From NCBI RefSeq assembly GCF_014633365.1, contig NC_068344.1, positions 19,235,669-19,299,668 on the forward strand: a stretch of DNA of 64,000 nt, written 5' to 3'. Made by a program: the position numbers and the translations under genes. This DNA comes from Diospyros lotus (taxonomy: Eukaryota; Streptophyta; Magnoliopsida; Ericales; Ebenaceae). Under the pieces are notes generated by a model that ran no database searches, had not been told where the DNA came from, and saw only the letters and a list, made by a program, of their open reading frames with translations. Shown piece by piece: positions 46,701-56,029 of the stretch (position 1 is its first letter; each line of letters begins with the position of its first letter).

Positions 46701-49700
46701 ATCCTATGGCCAAAGGAGCATGGACACTCCTACGAAGGTGAAGTATCGTGTCAAGACACTGCTGTCAAACATGACACTTGTTGAACACTTCCAATGTTAA
46801 ACACTTGTCCAAACTTGCCTAATTAAGATTTAGTTCTTTTGCTTCTGTATGCTCTATAGACCTGTACAGACTTGAGGGCCCAATATAAAGGCGTTGTTAC
46901 CAAATTGTGAGGGCCCTCCTCGGAAGTCTCGCTAGTATAGGAATTCCGAGGGAAAGTTCTCGCAAGATGGAACTAGAGTAAAACTCAATCAAGATCATGC
47001 ATACCATCAACATCATTTTGTCATATAGAACAAAATAAGCATTACCATTTACATTCTACTAGGCTGTCTCAAGGGGGATACGACAAGCCCAAATAACAAA
47101 AATACAGCCACTAGCATGTCACAAACCCAAGACCTTTTATTCAGGTGAGTTCTGTACACATCTAACCCAATAGATCATGCCCTACTAGCACCCATCTCAT
47201 CCTTCGCTTTACCTGTACCTAGAATGATGCAAAGAGAAAGAATGAGTTGCAAGGTCTAGCAAGTATAATACAATGAAATGGAACATGAGATACATCGTAA
47301 TGGAGACTTAGTAAGCAATAACAGACAATATATAGTAGAATTGTAATACGGAGTAGCCCAGGTGGAGTCGTAATAGGAAACAACATAATCCATACCAATA
47401 GAAACCCCTACAGTCGTAATAGGAAACAACATAATCCATACCAATAGAAACCCCTACTGTATTATGGGTAGGGCACAATCTGAAACCTTCCTATCATTTA
47501 GTCTCTTGGACCCAAGTAACGCACTAAGCACAACACTCAATAACTTGCAACATCACAATTCTCACATCATGTGGTGACCCACTCTGGGCCCATAAATCCA
47601 ATCCACTCTACGGCACTAGCACACATCTACGGTATCACACGCCAAGTATGCAGTGGTCTCACTGTAACAGTGCCCTCAACCTAGTCTCAACTCTGCTGCA
47701 CTAGCACATGTCTATAATACCACATGCTAAGTATGCAGTGGCCTCATCATAGCAATGCCCTCAGTCTGCTCTACAGTCCTTTGCTATCTAGCTCCCACTT
47801 ATGATACCACACGTCAGGTATGCAGTGGCCTCATTATAGTGGTGCCCTCATTCAGCTCAACTCTGTGGCATCAGTTCACATCTGTGATACCACACGCCAA
47901 GTATGCATTGGCCTCATCATAGTAGCACTCTTGATCTGCTCTCAACTCACTCCTGTCGAACTAGCACATGACTACAATACCACACTCCAAGTGTGCAGTG
48001 GCCTCATCGTTGCGGTGCTCTAGTCTAGAAGGGAGGCCAGTCCATATAATCACACCTATAATTTTTCGAAATCACGTTCAACCACATAGAGCATACATGT
48101 ACATGATTTCATACAGTACTTCCTATCTCTTCTGGAACTATAAGTACACTCATGGTGTATACTTAGACATCCTCTTCCACAACCAAATTCACAAGACAAT
48201 CCTCAAGGCAAATGTCCACACATCATAAGAAAACATCCGTGAATTCTATCTCAATTCATAACACTAAATGATCCACTTCCTAACTCATTTACCAGCCCCT
48301 TATATGCACATTTAACCCCCCGAAACTTCCCATTTAAGTCATACATGCGTAAGGCTCCCCAATCACAAGTTTCCCATATGGGCCAATACTAGCTCATTAT
48401 CATGCTCAAACGTGCTTTTCACGAATCCCAACTCACATAACACCTCACCAATGAATGCATAATTATTTTCAAGAACATTTAGACATGTTTTGGGATCAAG
48501 AAGAAATCACTCAAAACTTGGCCAAATAATTCAAATTATAGACCAAATCGAATATTATCAAATCTAGTTTACAACGCAACAAACGATCTCGAATTGGATA
48601 TTTCTACTGAAAGTTATGCCCAAAATAGTAGAGTATGTGCAGGCTGCCATAAGCCAAAAATGGTTGATCGATGGAGAAGCATTTGTCGACCGACAGAGGT
48701 TTTTTTTGTAGAAACGATCGACCGATTAAGGCAAACAGTAGACTGACAGAGGCCTGTAACATGAACCATGGACGAAAAACCACAAATATAGCAAGATTGA
48801 AGATACACGCAAAATCTTGCCTAAATCAAAACTCAACCAATAAAAGCATCATTCCTTGAGGATTATAGGGTGAAACAAACCTTATTTCGAAACTCAAAAG
48901 AGACTAACAAGATCAAGCAAGAGAAAAGAAAGATTTACAAGCTTTTGGCATAGATGTCATCCAAGAAGATCCCTTTGAAAAACATGGGGGTTTCATCTTA
49001 GAACTCTTGATATGCCAAAATCAAACGTTTAGAAGAAAAAGAGAGTAGCAGAACTTACCTTTAGAAACTTTTTCTTTTGGGTCTTACTTGAAAGAAGTCC
49101 CTACAATAACCAAATATTTCACTCCAAGAGAACTCAAGTAAAAGAAGAAGAAGAAGGACCTACCACTAGCTTGCTCTAGCCCTTTCTTGCTCCAATTTCT
49201 CAAAGAAGAAGAAGAGAAATTTGAAACCCTAGCTCTCCCCTTGCTTCCCGATCACCCTCTCTTCTCTTCTCTCAATTACCTTCAGTTTTCATGCTAAAAT
49301 GAAGCCATGCTTTATATATATATATATCCACACATAAGGCACAATGACCAAAATGCCCCTATTACTTAATAACTTTAATGAAAATTGTTTATTTCAAATG
49401 GTAATTTAAACATTGGCTACACTCCACATAACATTTCCACAACATTTTTACATGCATACCTTAAATAGTCATGGGTCCCATTTCTGACAAAGTCAAATTT
49501 TTGACTTTTCCATCATTTTTTTCCTTCTTGCCAAGTCACCTAAAAATACCACATAATCCTTCAAAAATTATGGTTCAAATAAAGAAAATATTTTATTTCC
49601 TTACATATCCTCCGGACCCACTAATGGGTCGTTACAAGACCCTGGGTGGACTTTCATGTCCATTATGATAATTAGTGTGTCTATTAGTTAAAAAAAAAAA

Positions 49701-52700
49701 AATTAGTACACATTACAGTTTTGAATAAATAAGTGAAATATCAAGTGTAAAACAAAATTAATGTAATTTATATTTATTGGTCTTCCCTCAATTAAAATTT
49801 TTAATTTTAAGAATCTTAAATTACAAAACTTTGTAAAAAGAATCTGTACATTATATATTTAGATTTTTTAATCATCTTATTTCTTATTATATAGAATATG
49901 ACCTATCTTTTGTACACACATAAATATAATCTAATATATTTTGTGTCCCTGTTGTGAAATGGTGTTAATTGTTATAAGAATGCAATATTGGTGTGTCCCT
50001 GTTTTGTTTTCCTATTTGTATTCATCTTCTCTACCTACTGCTGAGCCTACAGGTGTTGGGTGGATTCTTATGGTGAGTTGGCAGGATTTAGGTAGAGAAG
50101 CATTGCAACGAGCTGAGAACACCATGACTGCCCAAACATAATCCAATAGGTCAGTCACAATGTACCATTACCCTTAGTCAGTTCATGGAGTCTTGATTCC
50201 CAAAGGTATATAGGTCATACAGTCATTCATATGCCGTGCACACGGTCAGACTAATGGGGCTAGGAGGCACATGTAACGTGCTAGAGTTGTGAGAGTAACC
50301 ACAATTGGATCCATCTTGAGATCTTATCATTTAAAAAGGCCAAGTGTCAGTAAATTGTTTGAGCCTGCTATACTTAAAGCACAAGCATCAAGCTTGGAGA
50401 AAGAGGTTCTTGATTGTTTCAGTGTATGTTTATTGGTGATAAAGAATTTCTGCATCTATGAATACTGTTGTATTCTGTATTCTTCTTGAATTAATTAGCT
50501 GATGATAGGAACTTGATAGAGAGCGACATCTTTTAAGTACTTACATTTCCTTGAAAAGTGGATGAGGAAGAAATAAGGAAGAAAAACTGCATTTACCAGT
50601 TAGCAGTTCAATTAAACTAACTGAATTGGCCTCAAACTTTTATAACATTAAGGAAACATTGATAAAAGAAAATCCTAAGCATGAGAGAAGTTCTGGAACT
50701 GGTTCAAGAAACACAATGTGCTGACTGAAAGAGCTGAGCTCTGAGTGTTATAGCTTTGTTCTACTACTTTTCTCTTTTGGCAATAGTATTTTATTGGGAG
50801 TGAGAGAAACAAGGCTTCTGCTAGATGTACGAGCCATTTATTTTCAAGATAAAAAGCCAAACATTTGAAACAAGGTATGATTGTTGTTTCTGAAGCCATG
50901 TTGAACATTGGGTTGTGACTTATGAAAATATACTTGTGAGTATTGTTGTTGTAGAACCTATACTTGGGGACATGTCTCCATGGTCAGAGCATGCATGTCC
51001 AGCATTAAACAAAATGAACCACTGTACAAGTTATATCTATTACTTGAAGCTCAACCCGATCAATTTATTCACAAATAGAGTTTTTCAAATTAGTATTAAG
51101 ACTTTTTATTCACTACTTTTTCTCCTGACATACAGAATGCGAATGTTACTTCTATTTGAAATTATAGAATACAATTGTAACAAGAAAAAGAATTATTTTC
51201 ATGTATGTGTATAAGTTGTTAGCCAACCCCAACTAGTGGGTTTAAGTTTGGTGGTTTTGTTGTTTTGTATATAAGATGTATATTTACTTATTGTTGACAT
51301 GTCTCCAGCCTGTTGTGTCCTATTGTTTCAAAAGTTTTTGTCTTTGTGTTTGTTTGTGCCATGTTGTGTTGTCTCAGCTTCTTACTCTTGCTATATATTA
51401 AACAAAATGCTTTGAATGCATACAATTTGCAATCTTCACTCCTATATTCAGATTTTCTTTTTTGGTAACCCCGCCAGGATAAACATAAAATCCTTAGTTT
51501 TTGGATGTTTGATTGATCTATGCACAGTTTGTTTCAATTTCCTCATTAATGCCTGTTTACTCTTCTTCATGCTAGTTCCTATCACACAGTCTTTGTGATT
51601 CATGGATTCACTATGTGCATAAAATTGATCATTCTCCTTCTGTTGTTGTTTGGTTAGATATGTCATGCTAGGTTGTGACGTGTTTTTTTTTTTTTATCAC
51701 AAAAATGTTTAGGATTCATGTGAACCTGGGGATCAGTCTGACATTACTGATGAAAGAGAAGAGACTAAAGTGCAATCTCCTCCATGTACTGTTCAGACCA
51801 TTGCCTCTGAGAGCCAAGAGATACATTTGAAGGTGGAAAATATATGCCTCCCTAAAGAATCAGTTGACAGTCAATCTGATGGCTTGCAGTCAGCTCCATG
51901 TGCTGATATGGAATGCTTTCAGGATCAAAATCCCAGCTTCAAGCTTGGTAATGAATCCCCAGCTTCAGATTTTGTATTTCCTGCAGCTACACATAAGCAA
52001 GATCAACAATCTTCCGGAAACTATAGTATTCTGCCTTCAAGCTGTCTTTGCAGTTCTCATCTGGACGGTTCCCCTGGAAACAAGTCAGCAGAAATTGTTC
52101 CTTCTCATTCAGGCAGTAGTGTCCTTAAACAAGATACTTCAGGGAGCAAAAATGTTAATTATGCATTGATGCCACGTGAAGGACCTAATAAATTAGGATC
52201 TGTGCTGGAGTCTCTTCAACAAGCCAAGTTGTCACTTAAGCACCAACTGAATACCTCGTTATCAGTAGATGATGTGTCATTTAAGAAACCAATTAGGTTT
52301 TCTGCTTTGGACAGACCAGAGGTTCCTGCCGGTTGTACTGGGCTTTTCAGAGTGCCATCTGATTTTCACTTAGAAGGAACTACTAAAGCCAGTGTCCTGG
52401 ATTCTAATGTGCAGTTGAGTTTGACGAATTACTCTCATGATTCTGGAAGCATGCCAAGTGTTGATGATCGGTTTGTCACCCGTCCATATACAGAGTTGAG
52501 GCCCAGTGTTTCTGTTGGTGATAGACATGTTGCCATCCCCACCAGTGTCCGAATGAGTACGTATAATACTCCAAGTGGGGAGCCAGTGGAATCTTGGTCA
52601 AGGTTTTCTTCTCAGAAGGCATTCTCTGGGATAACTTGGGATACAGGTCTACAGTCCTCCAATAGATATCCCTATAATGATCTAAACGTGGGTATAGGTC

Positions 52701-53356
52701 TTCCTTCTTCTGGAACAAACACTTCTCCCAGCTATCCCTTCTATCCAGACCTTATGCTACGGATGCCTGCTAATGAAGTGCCACAACTCATGTCAAGTAG
52801 AGGAACAGGGATTCCCTCGTCTAATAGAGGTCTGCAACTCGTTTCAAGTAGGGAACCTGGAATGCCTGTGTCTAATGGAGGGCTGCAACTCATTTCAAGT
52901 AGAGGAGCGGGGATACCCTCCTCTAATGGAGGTCTGCAACTCGGTTCAAGTAGGGAACCTGGAATGCCTTTGTCTAATGAAGGCCTGCAACTCGTTTCAA
53001 GTAGGGAACCTGGAATGCCTTTGTCTAATGAAGGCCTGCAACTCGTTTCAAGTAGAGGAGCGGGGATTCCCTCGTCCAACGGAGGGCTGCAACTCATGTC
53101 AAGTGCAGAACCTGGAATGCCTCTGTATAATGAACGGCCACAATTTGTTCCAACTGGAGTACCTGGAATGTCTCTGATTGATAATCAACGGCAGCAATTT
53201 GTTTCAAGTGGAAGATCAGGAATGCCTATGTCTAATGAACGGCCACATCTTTTTTCAAGTAGAGGACCTGGAATGCCTCTGTCTAATGAACGGCAGCAAC
53301 TTGTTTCGGGTAGAGTAGCTGGGATGCCTTTGGATAATCACTTCTCGTTTTTATAA
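28705..53356 (+). CDS. plant coiled-coil protein of unknown function (five exons, 869 residues)
   Basis: Coding exons: 28705-28748, 29308-29428, 29560-30008, 44688-45039 and 51713-53356. All introns are GT..AG and phases join exactly (2610 nt including stop). Residues about 27-84 form a heptad-rich coiled coil ([16 protein letters not shown]...[11 protein letters not shown]). A Ser-rich middle with a basic patch (SGRRRG...[17 protein letters not shown], around residues 175-205) follows. A second short charged coil ([19 protein letters not shown]) ends exon 4. The large last exon is Ser/Pro/Asn-rich and finishes in eleven 17-residue repeats. I recognise the overall type as a conserved plant protein but not a characterised function. 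Introns 3 (14,679 bp) and 4 (6,673 bp) are swollen by retrotransposons. Start chosen at ATG 28705 because it splices in frame; upstream frames lack an ATG. Confidence 0.85.
29176..29197 (+). repeat. 22-base G run in intron 1
   Basis: An uninterrupted G22 tract lies in the 559-bp intron 1, about 110 bp before the exon 2 acceptor. Such a run can form G-quadruplex in the pre-mRNA, is prone to slippage and is hard to sequence, so its length may be inexact. Confidence 0.9.
29560..30008 (+). CDS. exon 3 of the coiled-coil gene (coil end and basic Ser-rich region)
   Basis: The acceptor TTATAG precedes 29560 and the donor AG|GTCAGT follows 30008. The exon encodes the end of the first coil ([20 protein letters not shown]), an acidic/Ser-rich linker and the basic patch. 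It ends in phase 2 (AG), completed by exon 4 to give Arg, so the frame reads REMRSAVEE across a 14.7-kb intron. Confidence 0.85.
30245..30615 (+). repeat. 5' LTR of Copia element
   Basis: 371 bp starting TGTTTAGGAAG and ending TGTTTA; the partner ends TGTTCA, so the terminal CA has become TA here. The primer-binding site follows immediately. Confidence 0.92.
30682..31606 (+). pseudogene. Copia gag remnant
   Basis: ATG at 30682 opens a Copia-type gag ([21 protein letters not shown] segment), broken by a frameshift near 30940 and a stop near 31368. A zinc-knuckle-like [14 protein letters not shown] lies near 31485-31528; its expected His reads as Tyr (CAC to TAC fits). Not functional. Confidence 0.85.
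31738..32870 (+). pseudogene. Copia protease and integrase remnant
   Basis: The protease signature survives as [11 protein letters not shown] near 31795, with the DSG-type active site altered to DTE. The zinc-binding segment before integrase (CEQCILAKQ) lies near 32300. The integrase core keeps its acidic triad in context: HSDVCGP (32390), SDNGREY (32577) and NGVAERKNR (32680). At least five in-frame stops interrupt it, for example after TRVC, before SDNGREY and after GIIH. Confidence 0.85.
33343..34380 (+). pseudogene. Copia reverse transcriptase remnant, 5' part
   Basis: Recognisable RT blocks: [45 protein letters not shown] and [13 protein letters not shown]. The catalytic YVDD reads YVNN (near 34095), losing both aspartates. 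A stop replaces one residue after DID (33744) and there is a frameshift near 34080. The domain is cut at 34380 by the Gypsy insertion and resumes at 40115. Confidence 0.9.
34386..34689 (+). repeat. 5' LTR of Gypsy element
   Basis: 304 bp, TGTCATGACC...GAGGCTTGACA; the partner at 39803-40109 begins TGTCACAACC. Confidence 0.92.
34780..35953 (+). pseudogene. Gypsy gag remnant
   Basis: Starts at the ATG in ATGGCAGAAGGC (34780), hits a stop after eight codons, then continues with a charged coil ([17 protein letters not shown]). The capsid region (35299 onward, [13 protein letters not shown]) is followed by a typical Gypsy zinc knuckle [14 protein letters not shown] near 35845. A frameshift near 35490 and several stops inactivate it. 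Confidence 0.85.
36050..36429 (+). pseudogene. Gypsy protease remnant
   Basis: [17 protein letters not shown] near 36085-36140 is the aspartic protease active-site region, with the glycine of the DSG motif changed to Asp. The downstream conserved [12 protein letters not shown] (36300) is intact. Stops flank the domain. Confidence 0.8.
36617..38455 (+). pseudogene. Gypsy reverse transcriptase and RNase H remnant, split by a MITE
   Basis: RT begins in the [17 protein letters not shown] region; it is broken within VKKK at 36862-37174 by a small transposon, then resumes with [20 protein letters not shown]. The active-site block [11 protein letters not shown] (37495) is intact, but a stop precedes it. 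RNase H runs about 37860-38330 with [20 protein letters not shown] and TDHKSLRFL and ends VADALSCRE. Several stops and at least two frameshifts are visible. Confidence 0.9.
36862..37174. mobile_element. Mutator-like MITE inside Gypsy RT
   Basis: Length 313 bp, flanked by the 9-bp duplication TAAAAAAAA (36853-36861 and 37175-37183). The ends GAGCCGTGCTACAGTGCCCG and, reversed, GGATTATTCTACTTTGCCCG align without gaps and share the TGCCCGAA core. Inside are several direct and inverted copies of GCGGATTTCATCTGTG, so the RNA or single strand would fold into strong hairpins. No ORF. Confidence 0.8.
38456..39240 (+). pseudogene. Gypsy integrase remnant
   Basis: The zinc-binding region ([11 protein letters not shown] ... 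ETCQRC) and the core [15 protein letters not shown] are clear. The second catalytic aspartate is lost: the usual ISDRD block reads [10 protein letters not shown] near 38905. The third acidic residue remains in MERVNQ. Stops at 38454 and 39235 and a frameshift near 39070 break the frame. Confidence 0.85.
39249..39770 (+). pseudogene. Gypsy pol C-terminus with chromodomain-like segment
   Basis: After integrase the frame gives [22 protein letters not shown] and later [21 protein letters not shown]. The latter resembles the WS..P...TWE block of chromovirus chromodomains, which guide integration into marked chromatin. A stop separates the two parts at 39609. Confidence 0.7.
39803..40109 (+). repeat. 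3' LTR of Gypsy element
   Basis: 307 bp, preceded by a G-rich polypurine tract and followed by the CAAAG target duplication. Confidence 0.92.
40115..40775 (+). pseudogene. Copia RT end and RNase H remnant, 3' part
   Basis: Continues the Copia frame after the Gypsy insertion: [16 protein letters not shown], then the RNase H start [20 protein letters not shown] and [16 protein letters not shown], where a stop (CGA to TGA fits) interrupts. The final segment [19 protein letters not shown] is intact to the end of pol. Confidence 0.88.
41073..41368 (-). repeat. 3' LTR of gag-only element
   Basis: 296 bp; nearly identical to 42467-42763. Next to it the plus-strand sequence CTCCTCCTTGACTTTG is the complement of the polypurine tract. 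Confidence 0.92.
41466..42377 (-). CDS. Gag protein of TR-GAG-like element (Copia type)
   Basis: Intact ORF of 303 codons. The frame runs upstream to 42428 but that start is a TTG, so I chose the ATG opening [10 protein letters not shown]. Domain order: a short DUF4219-like start ([14 protein letters not shown]), the UBN2 capsid-like domain ([20 protein letters not shown] ... [13 protein letters not shown]), a basic linker, then a Cys-rich [16 protein letters not shown] segment and a CCHC knuckle [14 protein letters not shown] near residue 275. It should bind and package retrotransposon RNA. No frameshift or stop, unlike the two older elements around it. Confidence 0.92.
   Translation of the reverse strand: MEAESSHGMPAAPIFDGDNYQVWVIKMKVHLQAQDLWEAVEENYEVADLPANPTMNQIKIHKERKTRKAKAMAHLYAAVSPNSFTKIMNLTSAKAIWDHLKEEYQGNERAKNMQVLNLIREFEMQRMKESETVKEYTDMLLSLANKVRLLGKDFLDQRIIEKILVTLPERYEATISSLENAKDLSSISLAELVNTLQAQEQRRLMREGGGVEGALQAQVRPIGGKKVKDHNKKLTNAENNNSGNYPPCSYCKKTNHPQNRCWWRPDVKCNKCGQLGHITIVCRSQQQEGEARAVTSQPEEELF
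42467..42763 (-). repeat. 5' LTR of gag-only element
   Basis: 297 bp, separated from the primer-binding site by three bases (TTT on the plus strand). Confidence 0.92.
42852..44224 (-). mobile_element. probable old LTR fragment in intron 3
   Basis: Read on the minus strand the right end is TATAACACCCGAATTTTTAG, close to the TGTAACACCCG start of plant Gypsy LTRs with one G-to-A change. No ORF is present. The left end may lie before the Copia insertion (around 30054) but no target duplication could be fixed. Confidence 0.4.
44688..45039 (+). CDS. exon 4 of the coiled-coil gene
   Basis: Acceptor TTTTCAG before 44688 and donor CCG|GTATGC after 45039. It encodes [13 protein letters not shown]... 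and ends with the charged second coil ([20 protein letters not shown]). It keeps the frame from exon 3 (phase 2) and ends at phase 0. Confidence 0.85.
47366..47457. repeat. perfect 46-bp tandem duplication in the solo LTR
   Basis: Two identical head-to-tail units starting AGTCGTAATAGGAAACAACA at 47366 and 47412. Identity suggests a very recent duplication. Confidence 0.95.
47611..48030. repeat. tandem array of five units of about 85 bp in the solo LTR
   Basis: Each diverged unit contains ACTAGCACA-like, ATACCACACGCCAAGTATGC and AGTGGCCTCATCATAG words. Unit length is about 80-90 bp. Such internal arrays are usual in long Gypsy LTRs. Confidence 0.85.
51211..51276 (+). mobile_element. LINE/SINE 3'-tail remnant (RTE-like)
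   Basis: GCCAACCCCAACTAGTGGG followed by a TTTAAG..GGTTTTGTTGTTTTG tail resembles the 3' end shared by plant RTE-type LINEs and their SINEs (CCAACTAG..., then TTG repeats). No upstream ORF remains. Confidence 0.4.
51713..53356 (+). CDS. exon 5 of the coiled-coil gene (Ser/Pro-rich C-terminus with repeats)
   Basis: Encodes 547 residues plus the stop TAA. The first two thirds are Ser-, Asn- and Pro-rich with no domain I recognise, though a short helical segment ([20 protein letters not shown]) may be conserved. The last 190 residues are a tandem repeat. The frame is open throughout, so the protein is probably expressed. Antisense and +1 frames inside the repeat are open only because the repeat is 51 bp long. 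Confidence 0.85.
   Translation, partial: DSCEPGDQSDITDEREETKVQSPPCTVQTIASESQEIHLKVENICLPKESVDSQSDGLQSAPCADMECFQDQNPSFKLGNESPASDFVFPAATHKQDQQSSGNYSILPSSCLCSSHLDGSPGNKSAEIVPSHSGSSVLKQDTSGSKNVNYALMPREGPNKLGSVLESLQQAKLSLKHQLNTSLSVDDVSFKKPIRFSALDRPEVPAGCTGLFRVPSDFHLEGTTKASVLDSNVQLSLTNYSHDSGSMPSVDDRFVTRPYTELRPSVSVGDRHVAIPTSVRMSTYNTPSGEPVESWSRFSSQKAFSGITWDTGLQSSNRYPYNDLNVGIGLPSSGTNTSPSYPFYPDLMLRMPANEVPQLMSSRGTGIPSSNRGLQLVSSREPGMPVSNGGLQLISSRGAGIPSSNGGLQLGSSREPGMPLSNEGLQLVSSREPGMPLSNEGLQLVSSRGAGIPSSNGGLQLMSSAEPGMPLYNERPQFVPTGVPGMSLIDNQRQQFVSSGRSGMPMSNERPHLFSSRGPGMPLSNERQQLVSGRVAGMPLDNHFSFL
52784..53344 (+). repeat. 51-bp coding minisatellite (eleven 17-residue units)
   Basis: Units follow QLxSSRxPGMPxSNxGL, alternating two subtypes: [11 protein letters not shown] and [11 protein letters not shown]. 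The first seven are regular; the last four diverge ([17 protein letters not shown] and similar) and one has an extra residue. All are in frame. The high DNA similarity of neighbours (for example the units near 52940-53045) indicates recent expansion. Confidence 0.95.
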
Positions 53357-55999
53357 CCATGTTCGACCAAATATTTGGAGGAACATCAAGTTCCTTCTTG
53401 TTGCAGCTTGATTAGGAAGCTTCAGGACTAGGAGTTTGTGTGGTTACCAATGCAATGCTATGTTGTTTGTTGTTGAATGTTGTAGTCTTAGGTGGGGAAC
53501 GTGTATACTTGGGTAGAATGTCAATATGGGAGCTCAAGGTCATGGTTTATGAGAAAATAAGGAATACATCCTTGCTGTATGCTTCATTTTATCATGTTAT
53601 GTTGTGTATTATTGAGACAGCAATTGAATTTGAATCTTCTTATCGTATGCAACTTTACTCCGGTTGTACAATATTAGTAAGGTCATGGGTGCGGTGTGGA
53701 TTCTAATCTCCATTCCAGGTGAATATCCATTCTCATATATGGTTTTCCAGGGTAAAAGGGTTATCTTGAAGATCCTACTAGGAACATTAAAGAAGTGCAT
53801 AGGCTCACTAGACGAATGGTGGCCTGGAAAAGATTTCTATCATACTCGGTTGAGAAAAGGGTTTTCTTTCTTTAAGACTTTTGTTTGAGTATAGTTCGGT
53901 GATGGTTAAACCATTACCAAACCCTACAGAGAGAGAAAGAGAAGGACTGACATGTAACTAGATTTCTAGCCAGTTCACCATACAATGAGACGAGAATAAG
54001 AGAGTAGAAAATGTGGGGTTTTTTTGTCATACTAAGATTTTTAGCATCCAAGAAGTAAAGTTAGGGGGAAAATGCAACTAGAATTATAAAGCTATATAGG
54101 GTTTCTATCATCATTTCTCAAATATGAAGGGTGTCTCTTATCTTTTTATTAAACCTCAAAAATGTTGAATATAATTTAGTATTTTTTTTTTTTGTACATC
54201 AAATATTTATTGGGTGAGATTCTTGATAAAAATAAATATAAAATTTTAAATTTTAATTTGATGGTGATAAGATGCTGCCTGTTTTTCATTGAAAATGTTA
54301 TCACAACACTTAGTTGTGGCACATTTGATAATACTCATGCATTAATGCGTTATATATTTATATTGATTTGACACAAAATATAACATATTAATATATAAAT
54401 ATTATTAAAAATGTCATAATTAAGTATCTAAATAGTATTTCTAATTTTTATATAATTAACTTATTAGTCTACTGTCCGATCGCTTGATATATAAATCTAA
54501 GAAGGAATTTCTCCTCGATGGGAAGGAACCAGAGAGGGCGGCAATAGGGAGGAGAGGAGAGTTCTATTGACAGAACAGTCAGTCTGACCATTCATTTGTA
54601 TTACTATCTCTGTATATCTTCTTCCTCCCAAGTTCCAGGAAAAATAATTAATGAGAAGAAAGGAAACTCTGTAGAAATGCATCATCAGTACGTACGCGTT
54701 GCTTGCTGTATGCCAAATGTTTGGCCTTCACAACCAAGAAAGAATATGCCTATTTATTATTCTTGGACTACTCTATCCCACCCCATGTGTAGTGGGTATA
54801 TATATATATATATATATGTCTGTGCTCACACACCATGATTAAATGCCATATATACTCAGAGACACAAGAAATGAAATCAAAGGTGGTTATGAAGATCAGC
54901 GAGCTGGCAACACAAGTGAGGCTCCAACGCTTTAGGGTCAGGACTCTAGATGTGAACGTTGATGTTGCTGAAGAAGCAGCAACAGGAGGAGGAGGAGAAG
55001 AAGTACGAGGCTGCCAGGGCAATGATAAAGACAAGGGTAATGTTAACAACCGCTCTAAGGATAATAGTTAAGGTATAATAATAATAATAATAATAATATT
55101 ATCATAACTAGATCTCAATACAATAATGAAAGCTAGCAATGAAGAGCACATGCTATAAATTAATGTCCTTGCATGTGTTGTCCATATTAAATTCATTTTA
55201 ATTGTGGGGTGGCTCCCCCATATAGCTTTTGTTCATTAATTCCGCCCCCTTATAGTTTTTTTTTTTTTTTTTTCATTTGGTACTCCCATGTCGACCAGGA
55301 TGATGGAAAAGTGTGTTTGATATGCTTCTATGGCCACCAAACCATTTGGACCCTGCTGGCCATGATGAGATACATAATTACTATTTTTTGGGTGCATATG
55401 TATGGGATAAATTTAATAGATTCACATAAAAATCTCTGAATTATACATAGTAGATAAAATACATACAAATTTACTTGTTAACTAATACTCGTTTCAACTT
55501 ATGTCTTTATTTCTTTCTTCTAAAATTGGGGGTCAGGGAATATTCTCAACATCATATATAGTTTTCAATAAAACATTGATTTTTTGGGTTAATATGCATG
55601 GTCTTGAATTGGTGGTAAAGAGTAGCTAGACTTTAGAATCCTTAGATACAAGATTCAATTCATGTTGTGTGTAGCATAGTTGCATTCAAAATCAATAATT
55701 TATATGTAATTGAGATTGAAATACACTTATACACTTATATCTATATAAAAAAGGTAAATTTCACACAATACTCTTAAGATTTTGCAATAAAACACCAATC
55801 TCCCTTATGTTTTTAAAGAATCACCAATTTTTCTTGACTTTATTTATCATGCAACACTTTTTCCCATAATTAAGTACCTACTATTAATTTTTTCTAAACC
55901 CCCCAAAATGCCCCATTCTCTCTCAACTATAATTATACAAATATAAAAATAAAAAATAAAAAGTATTATTGATGGCCAATAACAACACCCTCGACCATG
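53357..55999. other. 3' UTR and intergenic DNA, no further gene supported
   Basis: The 3' UTR of the coiled-coil gene must lie just after 53356, but I cannot fix a poly(A) site. Simple repeats: TA run 54797-54818, ATA run 55075-55098 and T-run 55257-55273. An open frame at 54835-55071 has no recognisable motif. Otherwise AT-rich. Confidence 0.5.
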
Positions 56000-56029
56000 T
56001 TGGAGGTGAGTGTGTGTGTAGTGAGTGCT

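Larger units (their letters stand above)
46863..49636 (-). mobile_element. solo LTR, 2774 bp, Gypsy-like
   Basis: Bounded by AGACC on both sides (46858-46862 and 49637-49641). Plus-strand ends TGTACAGAC and GGGTCGTTACA; read on the minus strand it starts TGTAACGACCC, a typical Gypsy LTR start. No gag or pol is present, so the internal region and one LTR were probably lost by LTR-LTR recombination. It contains two tandem arrays, described separately. ORFs inside it are short and spurious. Confidence 0.8.
45040..51712 (+). other. intron 4 (6,673 bp)
   Basis: GTATGC donor and GTTTAG acceptor preceded by a T-rich tract. Contains a 2.77-kb solo LTR (46863-49636) and a LINE-like tail near 51211-51276. 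The rest (45040-46857 and 49642-51200) is AT-rich with no recognisable gene. Confidence 0.8.

Noticed and set aside
52741..53177. Antisense 118-codon and +1 frame 134-codon ORFs in the last exon
   Set aside because: Shadows created by the in-frame 51-bp minisatellite.
54835..55071. 78-codon ORF downstream of the coiled-coil gene
   Set aside because: No family resemblance, no splice context, and it lies among simple repeats.
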